Assembly (NCBI GenBank): GCA_964344765.1
Contig: CAYFOM010000020.1
Span: forward strand, 8,153-72,152
DNA: 64,000 nt
Source of the DNA: JACNIZ01 sp964344765
GTDB taxonomy: Bacteria > Planctomycetota > UBA1135
Direction of reading: 5' to 3'
Positions 15,422-23,796 of this stretch are shown here, piece by piece (the stretch's first letter is position 1; each line of letters opens with the position of its first letter). A program made the position numbers and the translations under genes. Below the pieces are notes generated by a model. It searched no databases. It worked only from the letters and a program-made list of their open reading frames with translations, and was not told the DNA's origin.

Positions 15422-17953
15422 ATGCGAAGTCTCGGGTTGAAATGGACCATGACCTTGCTGGCGTTGGCAACCATTGGCTTGAGCTGTGCGCCTTCGTCTC
15501 GCGAAGTAAGTACGGGTGAACTTCAAGCGACCTCGTCTTCCGGTCAGCGGACGGCATCAGTGCCCGGAGTGCCGGAGCATGAAATCGGCATTCAGGTCAT
15601 GGATCACGAAGCGTGGAAGCCGATGGCCGGCGTCAAGGTTTTTTATATCACCGATGCCGAGTATAAGGAGCGCAAAGAAGAGTTGACCGGCTTTGAACCG
15701 CGCAGCCCATGGGACGACCAGAGCTTTCAAACTCTTCGGCATGTGACCACCGATCACAACGGGCAAGTTGTGCTGAAATTAAGCGGGACCGTGGTTCGTC
15801 TGTACGCACATCAGGACGGTTATCGAGGCACCAAACGCGTGGTTTTGGGCGACCATCCCAGGGCGGAGGTGGATTTTATGACCACGCTATTTTTGGAGCC
15901 GTACATGGTGTACGAGGTGCGTGTGGTTCGCGCCAATGGCGATTATGTACCCGGCGTTGAAGTTGCGTTCCAGCGCACCAGGGGATCCGGCTCGGTGACG
16001 AATACATTTGGAAAGGCGTATTTAGGCTTGCCTTTGAGTCAATGGTCGGAAGCCATTTCCTACCGAAACGGCGAGATCGAACTGCCTGTGACCTGCAAGT
16101 TGCCGCTGCTTGAAGTCCAGGAACATGCTTTCCCCGCCAATGAAAACGAGCGCAAGATGAAGTTGCGCTTGCCGGAGTTTGGCGGGGTCCGCGTGCTGAG
16201 TCCGGATGGAATCGGCGATCAAAAGCTGTACTTAAGAACCGAAACCAATGGCGCCATTCCTTGGGTGCCGATGAAACTTGAAGAGTGGCAAGACCAGCCG
16301 TGTTGGCATTATGGGTTTGTTCCGCTGAACTCCAGAATCGAGGTCAAGATTGGTACAAAAAGCAAGGACCACTCCGGTGTGCAGCGTTACATCCGCTCTG
16401 CCAGTGGGCCCACACGCGATGGTCAGTGGATCACGTTAAAGTCCGATGACGCTAACACTCAGCAAATCACCGGCAAGTGTTTGGACGGTAGAGGCAGCCC
16501 TCTTGCAGATAGCTTTCTAACCCTTTGGCCGCTAACTGCCGACGGTCGCTTGATTGGAAAACAACTCCATGGGAGAAGTGGTGAAAATGGAGAGTTCACT
16601 TTCTACCTGCATCCGGATGACTTCGATTTTGACCAAATTGAATTGCTGTGGATTGATCGCGATCCGGATCAATCCCCCGGATTACCCTGGGACGAGCATC
16701 AATACCTAGTGCAGAGTGTTGCATTAGGGTCGAAAACGATTTTGGATTTAGGCGACCTGGAACCGGAAGCGCTGGTGACCCTAGTGCGTGGCAAAGTGTT
16801 TTTCGAGAATGGCTCAGTTATTCCAAATGCCCGGATTCGCGTGGAGCGCTTTGCAGGATCGAACTTTGACCAATCATCGGCAAATAATGTTCGGCCCGCC
16901 AGAGGTCCGGTGGCCAATAAACGCGACAAGGATGAATTTGCTGTACTTATCGTTCCCGCGCCGTTTGATTGCAGTTACTTGCTCTCGGTGGACATGGGAA
17001 ACGACCGCTTTGTTCATCGCCAAATAGTTCAACCGGGAACTAAGAACTTGGAGGTTGTTTTATCAAGCAAGAAGGAAGTGCACTTTTCCTGTCAAACCGT
17101 TGCCGTCAAAGGGCGTTGGCAGTTCGATTTGGTCGATGCCGCCGGTATCAGCTATCGCGCAGAGGACATCTATGACCAACAGAGTTTCTACCCGCCACCC
17201 GGCGAACGCCTGTTCCGCAGCAAGTTTCATGCTCCGGCGGGGGAGTACACCTTCCGCGCCACTTCGCTGGGAGAGGGTGGTGGTGAGGTCGTCGAGATTC
17301 CAAATGTCGTGATTGTTTCAGCGGAACATCTTCCTGCGGACTTGCAGAAGATTAATCTTTTGCAGGACTCACTGATCACTATTGAGCTGGTGAATCCCAA
17401 TTGGCAATTTAAGAGCGATTATGATTTTTATGATGTTGCCGTGCTTGAGAAAACCGCCGACGGTTATCGCAAGACGCAGAAATTTGAAAAGAAACGACGC
17501 AAAATCCACTTGCCGATGGGTTTGCTGAATACGGGTCACGTTTTGATCGCCGAGGGCTTTCAGCCGCTTCCGTTGGATGGGCTCGTGGATGGCCAAGTTG
17601 TGGACATGGTCGCCCAGCCCAAGGTTCAGTTCGACTTGCAGCCGGAGGTCGGCCCATGGAAAGGGATTCGCGCCTGGGCGGAATTTTCATGGCTGGAAGG
17701 CGAAACCGGCTTATGGCTTCATTCCGATCATGATCGCCAACTTGCCATTGGAGTTCAGTATTTCAGCGGCATTCCGATCCCTGCATACGGTCGCTACAAG
17801 TTGACTTGGCGACTTCGGCGAATCGAAAGCATGACTGTGATCGCCGAATTTGATGGCGGAGAAATCCAGCTAACCGAATCCTCCGAACCCATCCCGCTTG
17901 CGATTCCAATCGAAGTTTTGCAAAAGGTCGAGGCGTTAGCCGAAGGAGATTAA
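15422..17953 (+). CDS. Array paralogue 3: large lipoprotein of unknown function
   Basis: This 843-residue paralogue, unlike its neighbours, has a clear lipoprotein signal, LATIGLSC, with the acyl Cys near residue 21. ATG 15422 was chosen over TTG 15416 because GGAAGAGGA sits at proper distance. Shared blocks: VFYITDA near 74, ANGDYVPGVEVAFQ near 172, LPEFGGVRV near 248, WHYGFVPLNSRIEV near 293, GEFTFYLHPDDF near 391, F-D-C-S-Y-L-L near 514, APAGEYTFRA near 604 and LIAEGFQPLPLDGL near 708. It ends in the common YGRYKLTWRLR segment. No catalytic motif was seen. It starts 2 bp after sibling 2. Confidence 0.77.
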   Translation: MRSLGLKWTMTLLALATIGLSCAPSSREVSTGELQATSSSGQRTASVPGVPEHEIGIQVMDHEAWKPMAGVKVFYITDAEYKERKEELTGFEPRSPWDDQSFQTLRHVTTDHNGQVVLKLSGTVVRLYAHQDGYRGTKRVVLGDHPRAEVDFMTTLFLEPYMVYEVRVVRANGDYVPGVEVAFQRTRGSGSVTNTFGKAYLGLPLSQWSEAISYRNGEIELPVTCKLPLLEVQEHAFPANENERKMKLRLPEFGGVRVLSPDGIGDQKLYLRTETNGAIPWVPMKLEEWQDQPCWHYGFVPLNSRIEVKIGTKSKDHSGVQRYIRSASGPTRDGQWITLKSDDANTQQITGKCLDGRGSPLADSFLTLWPLTADGRLIGKQLHGRSGENGEFTFYLHPDDFDFDQIELLWIDRDPDQSPGLPWDEHQYLVQSVALGSKTILDLGDLEPEALVTLVRGKVFFENGSVIPNARIRVERFAGSNFDQSSANNVRPARGPVANKRDKDEFAVLIVPAPFDCSYLLSVDMGNDRFVHRQIVQPGTKNLEVVLSSKKEVHFSCQTVAVKGRWQFDLVDAAGISYRAEDIYDQQSFYPPPGERLFRSKFHAPAGEYTFRATSLGEGGGEVVEIPNVVIVSAEHLPADLQKINLLQDSLITIELVNPNWQFKSDYDFYDVAVLEKTADGYRKTQKFEKKRRKIHLPMGLLNTGHVLIAEGFQPLPLDGLVDGQVVDMVAQPKVQFDLQPEVGPWKGIRAWAEFSWLEGETGLWLHSDHDRQLAIGVQYFSGIPIPAYGRYKLTWRLRRIESMTVIAEFDGGEIQLTESSEPIPLAIPIEVLQKVEALAEGD

Positions 17954-17978
17954 TGTTCGACCCCTGTCATCAACCGAC

Positions 17979-19070
17979 ATGAGTACGCTCCTTTTCAGCA
18001 GCCTTCTCCTTTGCTCATCCCAAGTGGTGATCGAGCAAGAGCCATCCATCACCACAACTCCAGTGGTTTTCCATTACGACGGCGCATTGTTCCCCGGCCG
18101 ACGTCCGCTGTTTGGGTTGCAAGCGAAGGATGGAACCATTCTTTGGTCGGAGCCGGGCATTGCAAAGCACCGCATCAGGAAGATCCCTAGCGGCCAGGAA
18201 ATTTGGTATGAATTCGAATCCCAGCCTAACGGTGGCGTGATTTGGGGTGTTCCTGAAGGGCAACACACCTTCGTCGTCAAGTCCACGCCTTTCCAGGAAA
18301 TCCTTCGCATCCCAAATGTCGAGGTAAAAGCCATACGTGGTTATGGCTGCTACCCGGACGTGTTGCAAAACATCCAACTGGTCGAACGAGATTCCATTGC
18401 CGTTTCCTTTGAAGATGCCGAGGGTCAATTTTTGCCGCTGCGCCATTGGGACGAGGAAGACATACTCGTCATGCATGAGATGGATGACCGTTTGATCCAA
18501 ATGCCAAACCGCATTTTGGATACCGGCAAAGTGCGAATCTCCACCGATTACTTGGCGGATGACTATTGGTTGCTCATGAAGGGCTATTTGCCGGTTCCGC
18601 TACATGGATGGCAAGACGGCGACGTTGTCCCGTTGAGGCGCATGCAAGGCGTATCCATTAAGTTCCTTCGTCCCGAAGGTTGGCCAAGAGATGCCGGTGT
18701 TACCATCGATATTACGCCGGATAGTGAAAGTCGAGCCATGGACAAGGTCCAAGCGGCTCAAGGGTGTTTGCGCTATGAACCTGAAGCGGAATACATCGAA
18801 CTGTTTTTTCCCAAACCCGGACGTTACGCAATGAATTGGAGTTTGAGGTTATGGCCCTATTCCCCATTCGACACTGTGGAAACGATGGGTGGTGGGATCA
18901 TTCAATTGCCGCCAGCGGACCCAACGATCCTGCTTGAACTCAGAATCCCGTCTACATTGGCGGCGATCGCAAAACGCGAGTTAGAAGTCTCTAAAAACGC
19001 TCCCACTCCAGTCATAGAAATGCAAGCGGCAGCGCCGCCGCCCGAACTTCCTGAGCGACCGCCTCGCTAG
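17979..19070 (+). CDS. Array paralogue 4: N-terminally shortened member
   Basis: This 363-residue protein corresponds only to the last third of its siblings. From about residue 25 (VVFHYDGALFPGRRPLFGL) it aligns by eye with the region of paralogue 3 after its F-x-C-x-Y motif (EVHFSCQTVAVKGRWQFDL). It keeps the VPEGQHTF block, the RIPNVEV block, the LLMKGYLPVPLHGWQDGD block and the terminal PGRYAMNWSLRL block. Instead of the missing 540 residues it carries its own short export signal (STLLFSSLLLCSSQ), so it is probably a functional short form rather than debris. The C-terminus ends in a Pro-rich tail, PPPELPERPPR. Spacing is 25 bp from sibling 3 and 27 bp to sibling 5. Confidence 0.72.
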   Translation: MSTLLFSSLLLCSSQVVIEQEPSITTTPVVFHYDGALFPGRRPLFGLQAKDGTILWSEPGIAKHRIRKIPSGQEIWYEFESQPNGGVIWGVPEGQHTFVVKSTPFQEILRIPNVEVKAIRGYGCYPDVLQNIQLVERDSIAVSFEDAEGQFLPLRHWDEEDILVMHEMDDRLIQMPNRILDTGKVRISTDYLADDYWLLMKGYLPVPLHGWQDGDVVPLRRMQGVSIKFLRPEGWPRDAGVTIDITPDSESRAMDKVQAAQGCLRYEPEAEYIELFFPKPGRYAMNWSLRLWPYSPFDTVETMGGGIIQLPPADPTILLELRIPSTLAAIAKRELEVSKNAPTPVIEMQAAAPPPELPERPPR

Positions 19071-19097
19071 CCCAGAGCCCATTCGCCCCCCAATGGA

Positions 19098-21740
19098 ATG
19101 AAGCTAAACTCGAGCAGTCTTCGATTTCCGATCCTCACTGCGCTGGCCGCTGCCATCTGCATTTTTATACTCTGGGATCCGACCCCAACCGATCTACTCG
19201 AAGTCGGAAACGCAACTTCGTCAGCTCATTCCGACGGAGCATCCACGCCCACCGGAGTCCAAACATCGCAACCAACTGGCGAAAATGAAGAGGACCCCGC
19301 GCGCAGCAAAGCCCAGTATTCGATCCCGGTTTTCGTCCAACTTCAGGACGGCAACCAATGGACCGACGCAGCTGGAATCGAGATTTCTTATTTCTGTGAA
19401 TCTTTCCGCAATTGGAAAGACCAAAGCCTCGCCGATTTCGATGTCCACAATCCGTGGCGAAACTCCAATTTTTCCAATCTGCCGACCGCAACCACCAATG
19501 GTGCCGGCAAAGCCATCGTTGAAACCAATAAGGAGGACCTATGGCTCTATGCCCGCAACGGCGACGCGGTTCTTATCCATTGGCTGCGGGCCGATCGCAA
19601 TTGGAACACCGCAGCCGAAGAAGGCGTGCTTTGTTCCCTGGAACCCTGTGAGGCCATTCAATTCACCGTCACTCTCGCCAGCGGAGCCCCGGCGGCCAAT
19701 GTACCGGTTCAAGTTGCATCCTTCCGTTCGGGCAAAGGTACTACTGGAAAAGATGGCGTCGCAGAAATCTTTTTAAACAAGCACGAGGTTCTTCGCCGCG
19801 AAAATTTGAGGCGGCGAGGACCATTGACCGAGGTTCAGCTCGTTGCCAGCCTCAACCTGCTCGATAAGCCAAACGTCTTTTTACACGGCTTTGATCAAGG
19901 CAAACGCACTGCGGAGCTGCGACTGCCGCGCTGCTCGAAGGTTGTGGTGAATTCCAAGCAGGTTGGATTTAGCGGCGGCATGCGCTTGCAGATCGAAAGC
20001 GGGAATTTTGCTCGGTCAGTTCGCATGTTGCCGGATCACAAGATGGATCGAGCTCAATGGAAGTACGACTACGCCCCGTTGGGCCAGCCCTTGAGGATTC
20101 TTCTGTACTTAGAAGGCTTAGAAGCACCTTGGCGCGTGCCGTTGGACGTGTTGCGTGGCCGTACTTCGGCGAAATCCGGCGGTTTGAAAGAGCTCGAAGT
20201 GAACTGGGACTCGGTTTTTCTAGCCACCGGACGAGTTCAGGCGTCACCTCAATATCAGAGCAGAAGCAATGTGCTTCGTGTGATCTCGCTCAATGACAAA
20301 GGCCAGTCTTTGGGCAAGCCGATTCAAGTCCAGACTTCACCCGAAGGGGATTTTGAAATCGCATTCACCGCTCCGGGTGGCGACGTCGGCCAAATCAGGC
20401 ATCTTTGGTTGCAATCCCTTGAGGGCAAACGCGAGAACGTCTACTCGTTGGACGAGTACTTCGTGCAGAATCTCGACGCGGTTCCTGGCGAGCAAATTCA
20501 GCTGGGAACCTTGGCTCCCGGCCCTATCGAACCGTTGGTCTCCGGTACCGCCGCCTATGACGACGGCGAACTGTTTTTCGGCTATGGCTTGCGCGCCGTG
20601 AAACGCGTACCGCGCGCCGATGGTCAGCCGGATTTGTGGCTAGCGGTGAATATGAAAAACACTGGTACCGCTAACTCGGTGGGTTTCAACGGCAAGTTCG
20701 CAGCCACTCACGCCAAAGGGCCCTTTCCATTCCGCTACCAGTTAAGTGCCAAAATCAAAGATTGCTTGCGCTACCAGCAGGAGTTCCAGCCGGGCAGTGA
20801 CAACTTTGAAGTCATTTTCCAGCTACTCAGCACTGTGACCGGATCCTACCGTGCCGAGGTTTTCGCCGGCGACCAACTCGACCTGGTCATGATCGATGAA
20901 AAGGGCAAGTCTTATCGCGGTTCTGCCGACTTGCAGTTTGGATTGCGAACTCCACCCAGAGAAGAGGGCGAGTTTTCCAAGATGGTCTTCCGCGAATTGC
21001 CGCCCGGCAACTACCTCTTCCGTGCCCAGGTATGGAATGGCGGCATCCTCAAAGAGATCCCATTTGTCAAAGTCGCCGGCCTAGACACGGCGCCGCCGGA
21101 GCTGCAGAAAATCGTGATCGAGCAACCGGGTGCCGTCCGCCTGAAGTTGGTAGACGAAAGCGGTGATGCCATGGATTTATCGATCCAAAGCAATCATTTC
21201 GTCACCTTGTACGAATCAACCGATGACGGCTACCTGCCTTCCTTCAACTATTCGCACCGGGAAAACCAAGTCCGCATCGCCGAAGCTAGCTTCAAACCGG
21301 GCAATTACCTAGTAGTCAACGGCTACCATCCCATCGAACTCAAGGGCTTGGATGATGGCGACGAAATCGAAATGCGCCGCAGCCCAATTCTGAAGGTGAA
21401 TGTCGAACCCTTAACCGAAGCTGAGGAGTTTTTCCCTTACACTTTGGCCATTGAACCGATTTTCGACGCGCACAATTCCAAAACTCTGCCGCTGGGTCCG
21501 GGAGGACTGAGTGCCCAGTCGCGGTGGGAATACAACTTCGCATGCCCAGGCAAGGGCAAGTACCAAGTGCGTTGGTACTTATTGCTCGATTCCTTCGGCG
21601 GTCCTGGGCAGCGCATCCAAACTTACGACGGCCCAATTCTCGAACTGGATCCCATCGGTAATCCGGCGCCGATTCAATTGCAATTGCCGCCCGATCTGAT
21701 CGCCGAAGCGAAAAGGCGGGGCGGCAAAGATGGGCGCTAG
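19098..21740 (+). CDS. Array paralogue 5: large secreted protein of unknown function
   Basis: This 880-residue last member of the array has an N-terminal hydrophobic helix (about residues 9-27, FPILTALAAAICIFILW) and a Ser/Thr-rich linker. Shared blocks are IEISYFCES near 95, a regulatory-like segment ASGAPAANVPVQV near 196, LPRCSKVVV near 277, WKYDYAPLGQPLRI near 319, GDFEIAFTAPG near 418, F-P-F-R-Y-Q-L near 544 (here Phe replaces the usual Cys), ELPPGNYLFRA near 633 and LVVNGYHPIELKGLDDGD near 735. The C-terminal block is GKYQVRWYLLL. Function is unknown. It ends 18 bp before the convergent barrel gene, with no obvious terminator between them. Confidence 0.75.
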   Translation: MKLNSSSLRFPILTALAAAICIFILWDPTPTDLLEVGNATSSAHSDGASTPTGVQTSQPTGENEEDPARSKAQYSIPVFVQLQDGNQWTDAAGIEISYFCESFRNWKDQSLADFDVHNPWRNSNFSNLPTATTNGAGKAIVETNKEDLWLYARNGDAVLIHWLRADRNWNTAAEEGVLCSLEPCEAIQFTVTLASGAPAANVPVQVASFRSGKGTTGKDGVAEIFLNKHEVLRRENLRRRGPLTEVQLVASLNLLDKPNVFLHGFDQGKRTAELRLPRCSKVVVNSKQVGFSGGMRLQIESGNFARSVRMLPDHKMDRAQWKYDYAPLGQPLRILLYLEGLEAPWRVPLDVLRGRTSAKSGGLKELEVNWDSVFLATGRVQASPQYQSRSNVLRVISLNDKGQSLGKPIQVQTSPEGDFEIAFTAPGGDVGQIRHLWLQSLEGKRENVYSLDEYFVQNLDAVPGEQIQLGTLAPGPIEPLVSGTAAYDDGELFFGYGLRAVKRVPRADGQPDLWLAVNMKNTGTANSVGFNGKFAATHAKGPFPFRYQLSAKIKDCLRYQQEFQPGSDNFEVIFQLLSTVTGSYRAEVFAGDQLDLVMIDEKGKSYRGSADLQFGLRTPPREEGEFSKMVFRELPPGNYLFRAQVWNGGILKEIPFVKVAGLDTAPPELQKIVIEQPGAVRLKLVDESGDAMDLSIQSNHFVTLYESTDDGYLPSFNYSHRENQVRIAEASFKPGNYLVVNGYHPIELKGLDDGDEIEMRRSPILKVNVEPLTEAEEFFPYTLAIEPIFDAHNSKTLPLGPGGLSAQSRWEYNFACPGKGKYQVRWYLLLDSFGGPGQRIQTYDGPILELDPIGNPAPIQLQLPPDLIAEAKRRGGKDGR

Positions 21741-21758
21741 TCGAATGAAAGTGGGGGG

Positions 21759-22567
21759 CTAGAAAGTAATGCCTACGCCCCAATAGAAACCGTTGAAGTC
21801 GATGTCGGCATCAATAGAAGCGTCATCAATCGAACCTTCAAAGTCGAAGTTCAACGCGCGGTAGCCAATCAGAACCTCAATCCATTCGTTATCCATCGGC
21901 GACCAACCAACCTGCGCATCAATATCCAAAAAGGTGCCGTCGATGTCATCGATGTCGGCACTCACTCCACTAATTTCACCGCCCACGCGGAAGCCCTGCG
22001 GCAGCGCCAAATCGGCGCGCACGCCGACCATCGGAATGGGGATTTCTTCGTTCTCGGCAATGATGTAGGTCTCGGTGGTCAACCCGCCCTGCGACGCATA
22101 TGCCGAGAACTCGTTAAAGGTGAACATATCCACGCCGATTAACAAGCCGACGCGGAACAAGCCGGTGTTCATCATGTCGAAGCCAAGCATCAACTTGGTG
22201 ACGTCGAAATCCATCGTCGTCGTCGCCGTCGACGTACCCGAAATCGGACTACCAGTTCCAGGATCAAAAGTTCCGTCGAAGCTGCCGGAGTGCACCGAGC
22301 TGTGATCAAACATCGACACCGAAACCTCCATTGGCGCAATGCCGACGCGCACGCCGCTCAGGAATGTGGTGTCGGACTTTTCGCGAATGGCCAAGTCGCC
22401 ATCAATGTCGGTAATGCCGGTGCTCACCGTCAAATCATTGACCGAACCGCTCGCCCCAAGGTTGTAAAGCGATCCATAGCCATTGGCGTGAAAGTCGCTC
22501 CACGCGGCGTCGCCGGGAATGGCACAAGAGGCTGCAAATGGAAGCGCGAGTAATGCGAGTTTTTCAT
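21759..22567 (-). CDS. Outer-membrane beta-barrel protein with apparent frameshift in the signal peptide
   Basis: The uninterrupted frame from 22433 down to 21759 gives 224 residues of alternating barrel-like strands ending in GVGITF, with the terminal Phe typical of outer-membrane barrels. Hand translation shows the same frame stays open upstream to 22565 (AIPGDAAWSDF, GYGSLYNLGASG), but it has no start codon there. ATG 22567 is one base out of frame. If the A-run after it had six instead of five A's (T-run 22560-22564 on the plus strand), the product would begin with a perfect signal peptide, M-K-K-L-A-L-L-A-L-P-F-A-A-S-C-A. So this is a single-base deletion, either a sequencing error or real. 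The full protein would be about 269 residues. Transport role unknown. Confidence 0.7.
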
Positions 22568-22640
22568 GGATGGTTGTGACCGAGTCTACTCCAGCTTACA
22601 CGCGCGCCGACACCTTCCGTTGGCGTCAATCGGGCGGAAG

Positions 22641-23747
22641 CTATGCGCCGAGCAAGCCGATCGGCTTCCACAAACGATTGCGACGAATCGCCTCGGCGAA
22701 CAGCTTTGGGATTTGCTGCTCCCACAACGGTCCGCGATGACCCCAATCACAACGGTGTTCGCGCCACGCCCCACCGTAGATCCGCAACGCCCGCAACCTC
22801 TCCGTCGCCCGAACCTCATTCGGCAATCCCGCGTGCAGCGCCGCCAAATCGCGACGCGCCCGCGACGGCACGATCTCGGTGCGGCGGAACCAGTTGCGGT
22901 CGTGATCGATCACCGCAATTTCAATGTCATCGGCCGTTCGATAGTCCACCAGAATATTGCTTGGCTTGAAATCGCGATAAGCCACGCCAAGCAAATGCAT
23001 GCGGCGGGCGTAGCGAGCCAGTTTCGCCAGCAACGCCGCCCGCGCATCGCCGTGCAGCTCCACGATGACGTGCTGCAGGGCCTCAAAGCCGGCAAGGTCC
23101 TCCAGCAACATCCATGATCCCTGTTTGGGCTTGGACCAAGCCGCATATCCCACCGCCGCCCGCAAACCGCGACGATTCAGCGCTTCGCAAGCGTGAAGAC
23201 TGCCGATGGCCTTGCTCATGCCCATCGAATTGCGCGGGTCCACTTTTTTGTGCGGCGGGAAATGCTTGAGGATCAGCGTTTCGGGACCACAAGTTGCTTC
23301 AACCCGGCTGACCACTCCGCGCTTATGCGCTTTAAGCGGCTCGGTCGCCGCCGCCGCTGCGATCCAATCCTCGTCGTGAGCCGCCCACTCCGGCACCCGC
23401 CACAAGCGCGGATGTAACGCGCCACCGCGCAAGCGATCCGCCCAAGCCGATTCGCGATCCCATTGACCATGCAAACGGCGGCAAATGCGATATCCAGCCA
23501 GCCAAGCATCTCGAGCCAATGCCTCGTCCCCGGTGGCTAGGCGCCAGACCTCACTAGGAACCGGCTCCAAAGCAGCAAACAACTGTGCCCACAAAGGCAA
23601 CTGATCGGCCAACAGCTTGGCGACGTCGCCCCTTAGTGATTCGCTTTGCAGGAATTCCGTCCGCGTCCACTTAGGCATCGCAGCCAACGCCGCCGGAAGC
23701 TCGGCGCGACGTCGCTGTGATTGCAGAGGTGGGGGAATGGGGCTCAC
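22641..23747 (-). CDS. WaaP/Kdo-kinase-like sugar kinase
   Basis: This 368-residue protein has a C-terminal atypical protein-kinase fold of the lipopolysaccharide-kinase (Kdo/WaaP) type. ILKHF has the ATP-binding Lys (near residue 160), YRDFKPSNILV is the catalytic loop (near 254), and VIDHDRN is the metal-binding loop (near 276). The N-terminal 110 residues are helical and not recognised. Family members phosphorylate lipid-A core sugars at the cytoplasmic membrane; the substrate here is inferred only. The start is GTG 23747, with TAGTCT 6 nt upstream. It lies upstream of the barrel gene on the same strand, separated by 73 bp, and is divergent from cca. Confidence 0.7.
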   Translation of the reverse strand: MSPIPPPLQSQRRRAELPAALAAMPKWTRTEFLQSESLRGDVAKLLADQLPLWAQLFAALEPVPSEVWRLATGDEALARDAWLAGYRICRRLHGQWDRESAWADRLRGGALHPRLWRVPEWAAHDEDWIAAAAATEPLKAHKRGVVSRVEATCGPETLILKHFPPHKKVDPRNSMGMSKAIGSLHACEALNRRGLRAAVGYAAWSKPKQGSWMLLEDLAGFEALQHVIVELHGDARAALLAKLARYARRMHLLGVAYRDFKPSNILVDYRTADDIEIAVIDHDRNWFRRTEIVPSRARRDLAALHAGLPNEVRATERLRALRIYGGAWREHRCDWGHRGPLWEQQIPKLFAEAIRRNRLWKPIGLLGA

Positions 23748-23796
23748 CCCAATAGACTAAGGGCGCTGGCAGCCAAGCCGACGCCCGTTGCTTTCG

